Position numbers and translations under genes: made by a program. Under the pieces are notes generated by a model that had not been told where the DNA came from, made no database searches, and worked only from the letters and a program-made list of their open reading frames with translations. A DNA stretch of 20,976 bases from an uncultured Clostridia bacterium (GTDB taxonomy: Bacteria; Bacillota; Clostridia; TANB77; CAG-508), in NCBI GenBank assembly GCA_934154805.1, contig CAKPGM010000019.1, positions 1 to 20,976 on the forward strand. The letters run 5' to 3'. Positions 7,457 through 14,066 of this stretch are shown here, piece after piece; the stretch's first letter is position 1, and every line of letters starts with the position of its first letter.

Positions 7457-8759
7457 TTCTTGTATTATAAAGCGAAGTATTACTTTATTATTAAAGTGGG
7501 ACGAGAACCGTATGTCGCCGACGCTGCTGTCCGGATAGTTGTTGACGCGGTAAGAAGCTGGACTGATAGAGCCACCGACGCTGCAACTGCCACCCCTAAT
7601 AGCTCGACTGTTGGCGTTGGACGCCTCTTGTGTCCATTCCCAACAGTTTCCTGCTAAATCGTAGATGTTATTTGCTTTCCAATATTCACTATAGCCTGTA
7701 TTTTGCTTAGTTCCATATTTGTTTGTTGCTGTTCTATTTTCTGTTACTACTACTTTTGCATCACCTGTACTATCATAATAATTTCCCCATGATCTTGAAT
7801 CTGCTATATCTTTTTTATCTCCTTTATTTGCTATAAAGTTACATGCTACATCCCACTGGCATCCCCATATCATTTGTGTTTCTACTTTTTCACTTGCATT
7901 TAAGCCTTTACATTTTTTATATAAATTATACCAATTTGTGGTTGTTAATGGCTTTTTATCTTTCTGCACTCCTGCTTGTGATAGTTCATATCTTCCTATA
8001 TAAAAGCCTCCATATTTACTTACACTTTCTATCATTGCTTTATATTCATCTACAAATAATTGCGCTAGTTGCTCTTTGGTTCCTGTTTTTCCTAATATTT
8101 CTTTACAATACTTAGCATCATATTCTGTTCCACTTCCAACTACTAGGTCCGGCTCACGGTAGCTACTGGTTGTTCCTGGCGTAGTTCTTGTTTGTCCACT
8201 TATTATTTCTGATTTTGAATACAACTTTGTTTTTACTGATGTTTCTCCTGATGTTCCACATAATGTATATTCTGTTTGGTTTGATGTATCACACATTACT
8301 GTTACATCTGGTACTGGTACCCACACCCATTCGTTATTATTACCATCTCTTATTACAAGTCCGTGGTCTACTGAATCTTGACTTGGTGCAGTACTTCCAT
8401 CTCCCCAATTTGATGTAGTTGTATTTATTGGTGTATATCCCTTCGGTATTGTTGGGTTATTTGAATTTCCTTTTTTACCATTTATTGTACTATTGTCTTC
8501 TGCCTTTGTATTTGCATCTACTTTTGGTGTTGGCTCTGCTGTTGCATCATCTATCATATCCGATAAATCAAATAAATCCTTCTGCTCATTTTCTTTTGCT
8601 TGTCCATATTCTCTTCTGGCATCTTTACTTCTTTTTATTATTCCATTGTTATCTATTATTAAACTTATACTTACTCCTGCTAGTATCAGAAGAACTACTA
8701 TTGTTACAACCAAAGCTATTAATGTTATTCCGCTTTTTATTTCTTAATATCTTATTCAT
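7448..8759 (-). CDS. Prepilin-leader FGE-sulfatase/CLec-fold variable protein, copy 1 (DGR target candidate; N-terminal frameshift)
   Basis: A secreted or surface protein. The N-terminal prepilin-like segment GITLIALVVTIVVLLILAG is followed by a polar linker (residues about 45-100 of the long frame, rich in N, T, K) and a formylglycine-generating-enzyme/sulfatase-modifying type domain (FYIGRYELS, MIWGCQWDVACNFI, NNIYDLAGNCWEWTQEA, IRGGS, PASYR). This C-type-lectin-like fold is used as display scaffold by diversity-generating retroelements. The hypervariable block is at 7511-7621. The likely start is the ATG at 8757-8759 behind AAGGAGG (8771-8777), but that frame does not join the leader: there is one A too many in the A5 run (T-run 8734-8738 on +). 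Removing one A gives MNKILRNKSGITLIALVV without a stop. As written, translation would need a frameshift or the internal TTG at 8713, which removes the prepilin cleavage site. It follows copy 2 in the same operon and ends inside its terminator. Confidence 0.8.
7511..7621 (-). other. Variable region (VR) of copy 1, DGR type
   Basis: 37 codons in which most residues differ from copy 2. The differing codons are mostly NNC or NNT (for example TCC, TGC, GTC, ATC, AGT, TAC, GAC), consistent with AAC/AAT codons in an unseen template whose adenines were randomised. Interspersed invariant codons (CGA GCT, AGG GGT GGC, CCA GCT TCT, CGC, CCG) contain few adenines. A tail identical in both copies follows (7485-7510), the place expected for the initiation-of-mutagenic-homing site. 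The block is visibly richer in G+C than its surroundings. Confidence 0.75.
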
Positions 8760-8797
8760 TCTTGTTTTTTCCTCCTTCTTTAGTTATTTATTATTCT
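8394..8797. repeat. 404-bp identical repeat, copy A
   Basis: Bases 8394-8797 match 9764-10167 without a difference that I can see, at a constant offset of 1370. The block covers the RBS, start codon, prepilin leader and linker of the two variable-protein genes. The central domain outside it diverges clearly, so the identity reflects recent duplication or gene conversion of the 5' end. Confidence 0.9.
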
Positions 8798-8800
8798 TCA

Positions 8801-8829
8801 CACTGGTACTCACGCTCTAGTGTCCAGTG
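8801..8829. repeat. Inverted repeat just after the copy 2 stop codon
   Basis: CACTGG (8801-8806) and CCAGTG (8824-8829), with an inner CAC/GTG pairing, can form a hairpin in the spacer between the two variable genes. DGR targets studied in phage often carry a hairpin just downstream of the homing site, so the position is suggestive. The stem is short, and no counterpart follows copy 1. Confidence 0.4.
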
Positions 8830-10129
8830 CTACTTATTATTAAAGTGGGACGAGAACCGCCTGCTGAAGCCGACGTTGACCGGAAAGTAGCTGCCGCTGC
8901 GGTCAGAAGCTGGATAGTAAAAGCCATCGCGGCCGTAATCGCCACCCCTATTAGCTCGCTTGTCGGCGTTGCCCGCCTCTTGTGTACATTCCCAACAGTT
9001 TCCTGCTAAATCGTAGATGTTATTTGCTTTCCAATATTCACTATAGCCTGTATTTTGCTTAGTTCCATATTTGTTTGTTTCTGTTTCATTTTCTGTTACT
9101 ACTACTTTTGCATCACCTGTACTATTAGCATAATTTCCCCAAGAACTTGAATCTGCTATATCTTTTTTATCTCCTTTATTTGCTATAAAATTACATGTTA
9201 CATCCCACTGGCATCCCCATATCATTTGTGTTTTTACTTTGTCACTTGCTTGTAATTTTGTATCTTTACAAGCATTATATAAGTGATACCAATCTGTATC
9301 TGTTAATGTTGGTTTATCTTTCTGCACTCCTGCATCTGATAGTTCATATCTTCCTATATAAAAGCCTCCATATGTTTTTATACTTTCTATCATTTTTTTA
9401 TAATCTGCTACAAATGCCTCTGCCATTTTTTCTTTACTATCAAATCCTAATATTGTTTTATAATGTTTTTCTTGTGCATCAAAACTTGCACTATCACTTC
9501 CAATTACTAGGTCCGGCTCATGGTAGTACGGATCAGTTGTTGTGCCTGGCGTAGTTCTTGTTTGTCCACTTATTATTTCTGATTTTGAATACAACTTTGT
9601 TTTTACTGCTGTTTCACCTGATGTTCCAGTTAAAGTATATTCTGTTTGGTTTGATGTATCACACATTACTGTTACCTCTGGGACTGGTATCCATACCCAC
9701 TCGTTATTACTATCATCTCTTATTACAAGTCCGTGGTCTACTGAATCTTGCGTTGGAGCCGTGCTTCCATCTCCCCAATTTGATGTAGTTGTATTTATTG
9801 GTGTATATCCCTTCGGTATTGTTGGGTTATTTGAATTTCCTTTTTTACCATTTATTGTACTATTGTCTTCTGCCTTTGTATTTGCATCTACTTTTGGTGT
9901 TGGCTCTGCTGTTGCATCATCTATCATATCCGATAAATCAAATAAATCCTTCTGCTCATTTTCTTTTGCTTGTCCATATTCTCTTCTGGCATCTTTACTT
10001 CTTTTTATTATTCCATTGTTATCTATTATTAAACTTATACTTACTCCTGCTAGTATCAGAAGAACTACTATTGTTACAACCAAAGCTATTAATGTTATTC
10101 CGCTTTTTATTTCTTAATATCTTATTCAT
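8830..10129 (-). CDS. Prepilin-leader FGE-sulfatase/CLec-fold variable protein, copy 2 (DGR target candidate; N-terminal frameshift)
   Basis: Tandem paralogue of the gene at 7448-8759 and first gene of the operon. It has the same prepilin-like leader, linker and FGE-sulfatase-type domain (FYIGRYELS, MIWGCQWDVTCNFI, NNIYDLAGNCWECTQEA, NRGGD, PASDR). The hypervariable block is 8860-8973. Differences from copy 1: the conserved Trp of the GNxWEWT motif is Cys (TGG to TGT), and after the shared SSHFNNK one A is missing from an A-run, giving an early TAG, so the C-terminal VILRFIIQESP tail is absent. The N-terminal frameshift is identical to copy 1 (T-run 10104-10108 on +): the RBS-linked ATG at 10127-10129 is out of frame with the leader by one base. 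Proposed role, by analogy with DGR targets, is surface ligand binding with diversified specificity; this is inference. Confidence 0.8.
8860..8973 (-). other. Variable region (VR) of copy 2, DGR type
   Basis: 38 codons, one more than in copy 1 (an extra TTT near the CCG codon). In the alignment 25 codons carry substitutions: 13 differences at position 1, 20 at position 2 and 4 at position 3, the reverse of what ordinary selection on coding DNA gives. The invariant 3' tail of 26 bases (8834-8859) is the same as in copy 1. Confidence 0.75.
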
Positions 10130-10167
10130 TCTTGTTTTTTCCTCCTTCTTTAGTTATTTATTATTCT
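9764..10167. repeat. 404-bp identical repeat, copy B
   Basis: Partner of 8394-8797. Beyond 10167 the flanks no longer match: copy 2 continues into a true promoter region, whereas upstream of copy 1 lies the end of copy 2. Confidence 0.9.
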
Positions 10168-10405
10168 CTTCTTTATGTTTTTTATTTATATTGTCTTTGT
10201 TTTTTCAATAAGTATCTACATTTTTTATAGATTTTTACTTTTTTTACTTTGGTTGTAAATTCTATATTTTATATAGATATTTACCTTATGCTTATACTAG
10301 CACAACAAAAAATTTTTTACAAGTAGTTTTTTTAACTGATAGCATAAATTTTTTATTAAATTTTCCCTACTAAAAGTTTATACTAACAGTATTTTATCAT
10401 TAGAC
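10168..10405. other. Divergent regulatory spacer between variable-gene operon and glmS
   Basis: No gene is seen. The spacer holds the putative minus-strand promoter at 10294-10322 and two near-identical direct copies of TATAGATWTTTAC (around 10226-10238 and 10272-10284 on +), which lie in the leader of the variable-gene operon and could be regulator sites. The rest is poly-T and poly-A rich. Confidence 0.4.
10294..10322 (-). promoter_or_regulatory. Probable promoter of the variable-protein operon
   Basis: On the minus strand TTGTAA (10317-10322), a 17-base spacer ending in TGC, then TAGTAT (10294-10299), an extended -10 type promoter. The leader to the ATG would be about 160 bases. Matches are moderate (4 of 6 in each box plus the TGn). 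Confidence 0.4.
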
Positions 10406-10434
10406 TTGCAATATTTTGATTTTAAGTGTATATT
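10406..10434 (+). promoter_or_regulatory. glmS promoter
   Basis: TTGCAA (10406-10411), a 17-base spacer and TATATT (10429-10434). It predicts a transcript starting near 10441, about 55 bases before the ribozyme cleavage site. Confidence 0.6.
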
Positions 10435-10493
10435 ATAACATAGTTAAAGTTTTTCAAATTATTTAACATTTTAGAAAGGAGTTTGTTTTTATT

Positions 10494-10650
10494 TAGCGCC
10501 TGGACAATTTTTAATTGTTGACGAGGAGGAGGTTTATCGAAAGACTCGGCGGATGCCTCCTGGCATAATTACTGTCATCAGTTCTTAGCTAAAAACTAAT
10601 AGCAATATTAGAAAACAGAGGCTAATTACACGTAATTTAAATATTTTGAT
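10494..10650 (+). ncRNA. glmS ribozyme (glucosamine-6-phosphate responsive)
   Basis: The leader carries the conserved core of the glmS ribozyme: AGCGCC at the cleavage site (cut expected between A10495 and G10496), the hairpin CAATTTTTAATTG, TTGACGAGGAGG, TTTATCGAAAGACTCGGCGG and ATGCCTCCTGGC, followed by the peripheral helices. In this class glucosamine-6-phosphate acts as cofactor for self-cleavage; the 5'-OH product is then degraded (by RNase J1 in Bacillus), lowering GlmS. The gene directly downstream is glmS, as expected. The 3' limit is approximate. A further small hairpin (ACCATATGC/GCATACGGT, one mismatch) lies near 10665-10685. Confidence 0.95.
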
Positions 10651-10720
10651 TAACTTTCTTTAAACCATATGCTTTGCATACGGTATATTTTGCACACGCA
10701 ATTTTAGAGGAGGTTTTTTT

Positions 10721-12565
10721 ATGTGTGGAATAGTTGGTTATGTTGGCGACAAAAAAGCCAAGGAAGTTTTAATAAATGGATTATTAAGTCTAGAATACAG
10801 AGGATATGACTCTGCTGGACTTGCAATTGTAGAAAATAATGAAATTGTCACTATGAAAGAAAAAGGTAGAGTTGCAAATCTAGAAGCTTTACCTGGAATC
10901 GATAAATTAGAAGGAAATGTTGGTATTGCTCATACTAGATGGGCTACTCACGGAAAGCCTTCAAAAGAAAATGCTCACCCACAATTGGATAACAGTAAAA
11001 CCTTTGCAGTTGTTCATAACGGTATTATTGAAAATTATGCTGATCTAAAGAAATTTTTAAACGATAATGGATATACTTTCTCATCTCAAACAGATACAGA
11101 AGTTATACCAAATTTAGTTCATCACTATTTTTCAAGTGATAAATCAGAAAACACTATCGGAAAGTTTTTAAGAGCTGTAAAAAATGCAATATCTGATTTA
11201 AGAGGAAGCTATGCTGTAGAAGTTTTATCTTCTCTATACCCAAACAACATTATTGTTGTTAGAAAAGACAGCCCATTAGTTCTAGGAAAAGGAAATGGAG
11301 AGAACTTTGTTTGTTCTGATATTCCTGGAATGCTTAGATATACAAAAGAGTTTTATCTTTTAGATGATAATGAATTTGCCCTAATTGGTAAGGACAAAAT
11401 TAATTTTTACGATGCTAATTTAAATGTTCATAACAAAGAAGTAAAAAATATCGAATGGGATGCTTCTTCTGCTGAAAAAAATGGTTATGAAGATTATATG
11501 TTGAAAGAAATTTTTGAACAACCAACAGCTATAAGAGAAACTATTGGTTCTCGTTTCAAACTAGGAGAAAATTGTTCTTTTGATGATATAGAAATATCTA
11601 GTGAATATTTAAAATCTATAAATAAGATTTTTATAGTTGCTTGTGGTACAGCTATGCATGCTGGTCTTGTTGGTAAATCTGTTATTGAAAAACTTTGTAG
11701 AATCCCTACAGAAGTTGATATCGCTTCAGAGTTCAGATACAGAAATCCTATTATAGATGAAAAAACTTTATGTATTTTCGTAAGTCAGTCTGGAGAAACA
11801 GCTGATACAATCGCAGCTTTAAAACTTTCAAAATCAAAGGGTGCAAAAACACTTGCTGTTTCTAATGTTATTGGAAGTAGCATAACAAGAGAGGCTGATT
11901 ACACAATTTATACACATGCAGGTCCAGAAATTGCAGTTGCTTCAACTAAAGCTTATACTTCACAAGTTTGCTTACTTACAATTTTAGGAATATATTTTGC
12001 GGAATTACTAAATTCTTATCCTAAAAAGGAACTTGAAGATCTAAAATCAGAACTTTTAGATTTGCCTTCTAAAATAGAATCAGTTTTAGGCAATTCAGAA
12101 AAAATAAAAGAATTTGCAAGTAAAGTATATACTCAAAAAGATATGTTCTTCTTAGGAAGAGGTAATGACTACAATGTAGCATTAGAAGGATCTCTAAAAT
12201 TAAAGGAAATTTCTTATATCCACTCAGAAGCTTATGCTGCTGGTGAATTGAAACACGGACCTATAGCACTTATAGAAAATGGAATAACTGTAATTGGAAT
12301 AATTACAAATAAAGAATTAGTAGAAAAATCTATTAGTAATATTCAAGAGGTTATTACAAGAGGAGCTAAAACTTTGATAATTTCAAATCAAGTTCTTCCT
12401 AATAACAATTTCAGTTATGTTATAGATATTCCTTCAACAGATGAATTAGTTTCACCTATATTGTCTGTAATACCACTTCAACTTTTATCATATTATATTT
12501 CTAAAAATAAAGGTTTAGATGTTGATAAGCCTAGAAACTTAGCAAAATCTGTAACAGTTGAATAA
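10721..12565 (+). CDS. glmS: Glutamine-fructose-6-phosphate aminotransferase
   Basis: Makes glucosamine-6-phosphate from fructose-6-phosphate and glutamine, the first step to UDP-GlcNAc for peptidoglycan. The 614 residues are the usual length. Cys2, right after the initiator Met (MCGIVGYVG), is the glutaminase nucleophile; THGKPSKENAHP and NGIIENY belong to the class II glutaminase domain (1 to about 240). Two SIS sugar-isomerase domains follow (about 290-430 and 460-600), with ACGTAMHAG, SQSGETADT and EAYAAGELKHGP, and the C-terminal end is KPRNLAKSVTVE. GAGGAGG lies 8 bases before the ATG. The ribozyme leader gives product feedback at the mRNA level. Monocistronic, closed by a strong terminator. 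Confidence 0.98.
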   Translation: MCGIVGYVGDKKAKEVLINGLLSLEYRGYDSAGLAIVENNEIVTMKEKGRVANLEALPGIDKLEGNVGIAHTRWATHGKPSKENAHPQLDNSKTFAVVHNGIIENYADLKKFLNDNGYTFSSQTDTEVIPNLVHHYFSSDKSENTIGKFLRAVKNAISDLRGSYAVEVLSSLYPNNIIVVRKDSPLVLGKGNGENFVCSDIPGMLRYTKEFYLLDDNEFALIGKDKINFYDANLNVHNKEVKNIEWDASSAEKNGYEDYMLKEIFEQPTAIRETIGSRFKLGENCSFDDIEISSEYLKSINKIFIVACGTAMHAGLVGKSVIEKLCRIPTEVDIASEFRYRNPIIDEKTLCIFVSQSGETADTIAALKLSKSKGAKTLAVSNVIGSSITREADYTIYTHAGPEIAVASTKAYTSQVCLLTILGIYFAELLNSYPKKELEDLKSELLDLPSKIESVLGNSEKIKEFASKVYTQKDMFFLGRGNDYNVALEGSLKLKEISYIHSEAYAAGELKHGPIALIENGITVIGIITNKELVEKSISNIQEVITRGAKTLIISNQVLPNNNFSYVIDIPSTDELVSPILSVIPLQLLSYYISKNKGLDVDKPRNLAKSVTVE

Positions 12566-12606
12566 AAAAATCGTCCAAGAGCAACTTTACTCTTGGACGA
12601 TTTTTT
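12564..12606. terminator. Bidirectional terminator between glmS and bofA
   Basis: An 11-bp perfect stem, TCGTCCAAGAG (12571-12581) and CTCTTGGACGA (12590-12600), is flanked by an A7 run and a T6 run, so it works for both convergent genes. The bofA stop codon lies at its edge. Confidence 0.9.
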
Positions 12607-12865
12607 ATATAAATATTTTTAATATTGCTAACAGTACAGCTCCTGGAATTCCTAGTATTCCTACAACTAGTGCTGTTATTACATTTATTCCTATATGGAA
12701 CTGCCATAATGCTCCTACCAAGTTGATTATGTATAAAAGCACTACGCCTAATATCGAATTTATTATTAATTTACCAATAATTTTTATCGGAACTATAAAT
12801 AATTTTCCAACTATAATTATTCCTATAATGCAAGCTACGTATATAAGTAACATTTTCACTTCCAT
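12605..12865 (-). CDS. bofA: BofA family pro-sigma-K processing inhibitor
   Basis: An 86-residue, very hydrophobic protein with two to three membrane segments and the C-terminal signature GIPGAVLLAILKI of the BofA family. In Bacillus sporulation BofA holds the SpoIVFB protease inactive in the outer forespore membrane until the SpoIVB signal arrives, delaying pro-sigma-K processing. The RBS AAGGGGG is placed for the first Met. The DUF2508 gene lies just upstream, the same neighbourhood as yaaL-bofA in Bacillus. Some non-sporulating Clostridia keep bofA, so the gene alone does not prove sporulation. Confidence 0.88.
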   Translation of the reverse strand: MEVKMLLIYVACIIGIIIVGKLFIVPIKIIGKLIINSILGVVLLYIINLVGALWQFHIGINVITALVVGILGIPGAVLLAILKIFI

Positions 12866-12929
12866 ATTAGAAATTCCCCCTTAAGTTTTTTCTATCACAT
12901 TATATGTTCTAATATGGACAAATATTACT

Positions 12930-13166
12930 TTATGCTTCATATTTTATCTTTTCTACACTACTTAGTTCTATTTTCTTCTCTTTTGCTTCTTTTATTAGAT
13001 AATTAAGCTTTGCTTTGTTTGCTTTTATTTGATATAAATAATAATCTATTTGTTCAGGTTCTGCATATTCATAATTCTTAATATTCACATTTAATTCCAT
13101 TTTTGTTTTTATTATTGTCATTATTAATTCTTTATTTTCAGCATCTTCTTTGTTATTCCAAAACAT
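12930..13166 (-). CDS. yaaL: DUF2508 family protein (YaaL-like)
   Basis: A 78-residue, highly charged, mostly helical protein (ELIMTIIKTKMELNVNIKNYEY, then YQIKANKAKLNYLIKEAK), matching the small DUF2508/YaaL family that sits upstream of bofA in Firmicutes. Function is unknown. I choose the ATG at 13164-13166 (MFWNNK) because GAGGTG (13173-13178) is spaced properly for it; the GTG three codons earlier lies inside that RBS. The gap to bofA is 64 bases with no terminator, so they are likely co-transcribed. A TATAAT box is present upstream, near the divergent DUF951 gene. Confidence 0.8.
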   Translation of the reverse strand: MFWNNKEDAENKELIMTIIKTKMELNVNIKNYEYAEPEQIDYYLYQIKANKAKLNYLIKEAKEKKIELSSVEKIKYEA

Positions 13167-13272
13167 AATATACACCTCATAAATATTATATTAACATTTT
13201 GGAAATTTATTCATATTTTATCTAGTAAAAGCGTCTTTTATGTTGTATAATATTTTTGAGGAGAGATTTAAT

Positions 13273-13437
13273 ATGGATTATAAAGTTGGAGATATTGTTG
13301 AAACAAAGAAAAAACACCCTTGTGGCAATAATAAATGGGAAATTACAAGAGTTGGAATCGACTTTAAATTAAAGTGTACCAAATGTGAACATTGTATTAC
13401 TTTAGAAAGACAAAAAGCTTTAAAAATTATAAAATAG
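13273..13437 (+). CDS. DUF951 family small protein
   Basis: A 54-residue basic protein starting MDYKVGDIVETKKKHPCG, with KWEITRVGIDFKLKC and CTKCEHCITLER, the typical pattern of DUF951 (YyzM-like) proteins of Firmicutes. The CxxCxxC cluster with the earlier HPCG cysteine suggests metal or nucleic-acid binding, but the function is not established. The start is at 13273 because GAGGAG (13259-13264) precedes it; the ATG at 13240 is not supported by an RBS. A TATAAT box lies at about 13245-13250. Its stop codon is inside the stem of the shared terminator. Confidence 0.82.
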   Translation: MDYKVGDIVETKKKHPCGNNKWEITRVGIDFKLKCTKCEHCITLERQKALKIIK

Positions 13438-13472
13438 TCTACAAATAGATTTTTCTATTTGCAGACTATTTT
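13433..13472. terminator. Bidirectional terminator between DUF951 gene and engB
   Basis: A 16-bp stem with one mismatch, AATAGTCTACAAATAG (13433-13448) and CTATTTGCAGACTATT (13455-13470), is followed by T-runs on + and preceded by A-runs on the other side. It contains the DUF951 stop codon and abuts the engB stop. Confidence 0.88.
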
Positions 13473-14054
13473 TTATATATACTTTTCTATAAAGTTCCAT
13501 ACATCCTCGCTGTAAATTTTTCTTTCTGATGAAAATGGCATAAATGTAAGGTCTTTTAGCGGATTTAATGAATTCTGTAAATCCTGTACAGCATTATCTA
13601 CTTTTGTAACCGCTATCTTGTCAGCTTTATTTGCAATTACTAAACAAGGTGAATTTGTATTAATTATATAATTATACATTAATCTATCATTTTGGCTTGG
13701 CTCGTGTCTAATATCTATTAAAAATACTATCAGTGCAATTTTGTCTGATTTTGATAAGTACTCTTCTATAAAACTTCCGACTCTCGCTTGTTCTTCTTTT
13801 GACATTTTACTATATCCATACCCTGGCAAATCTACAAAGTAAAACTTTTCATCAATATTATAAAAATTGATTTGTCTTGTTTTTCCCGGTTCACTACTTG
13901 TCCTAGCTAGTTTTTTTCTATTTAGCATTGAATTAATAAAACTAGATTTTCCTACATTTGATTTTCCTACTAAAACAATTTGTGGTAGTTCGTTTTGAGG
14001 ATATTGTGCTGGTTTAACAGCCGATATTTCGAATTTTGGATTTTTTACTATCAT
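13473..14054 (-). CDS. engB: Ribosome biogenesis GTPase EngB (YsxC/YihA)
   Basis: A TRAFAC GTPase of about 193 residues needed for late 50S subunit assembly. Visible motifs are G1 GKSNVGKSS (about 31-39), G2 TRQINFY, G3 DLPGYGYSK, G4 NKADK and the C-terminal FMPFSSERK (G5). Length and motif order fit EngB. Two adjacent ATG codons are possible; AAGGAG is better spaced for the second (14054) than for the first (14057). It lies 9-12 bases after serS with no promoter between, so it should be expressed from the serS T-box transcript and shares its control by serine-tRNA charging. Confidence 0.95.
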   Translation of the reverse strand: MIVKNPKFEISAVKPAQYPQNELPQIVLVGKSNVGKSSFINSMLNRKKLARTSSEPGKTRQINFYNIDEKFYFVDLPGYGYSKMSKEEQARVGSFIEEYLSKSDKIALIVFLIDIRHEPSQNDRLMYNYIINTNSPCLVIANKADKIAVTKVDNAVQDLQNSLNPLKDLTFMPFSSERKIYSEDVWNFIEKYI

Positions 14055-14066
14055 CATTTTCTCCTT

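Noticed and set aside
8734..8738. Classical -1 programmed frameshift at the A-run of the prepilin genes
   Set aside because: A -1 shift at the AAA-AAG codons leads to a stop within three codons; the leader lies in the +1 frame, and no stimulatory structure is evident.
9542..10117. 191-residue open frame on + antisense to variable-protein copy 2
   Set aside because: It is the shadow of the real minus-strand gene; it has no RBS and its composition follows the complementary codons. The same holds for shorter copies opposite copy 1.
7448..10720. Template repeat, reverse transcriptase or accessory Avd-type gene of the DGR within the window
   Set aside because: No third copy of the VR flanks and no reverse transcriptase motif was found on either strand; the neighbouring genes are uvrC and glmS.
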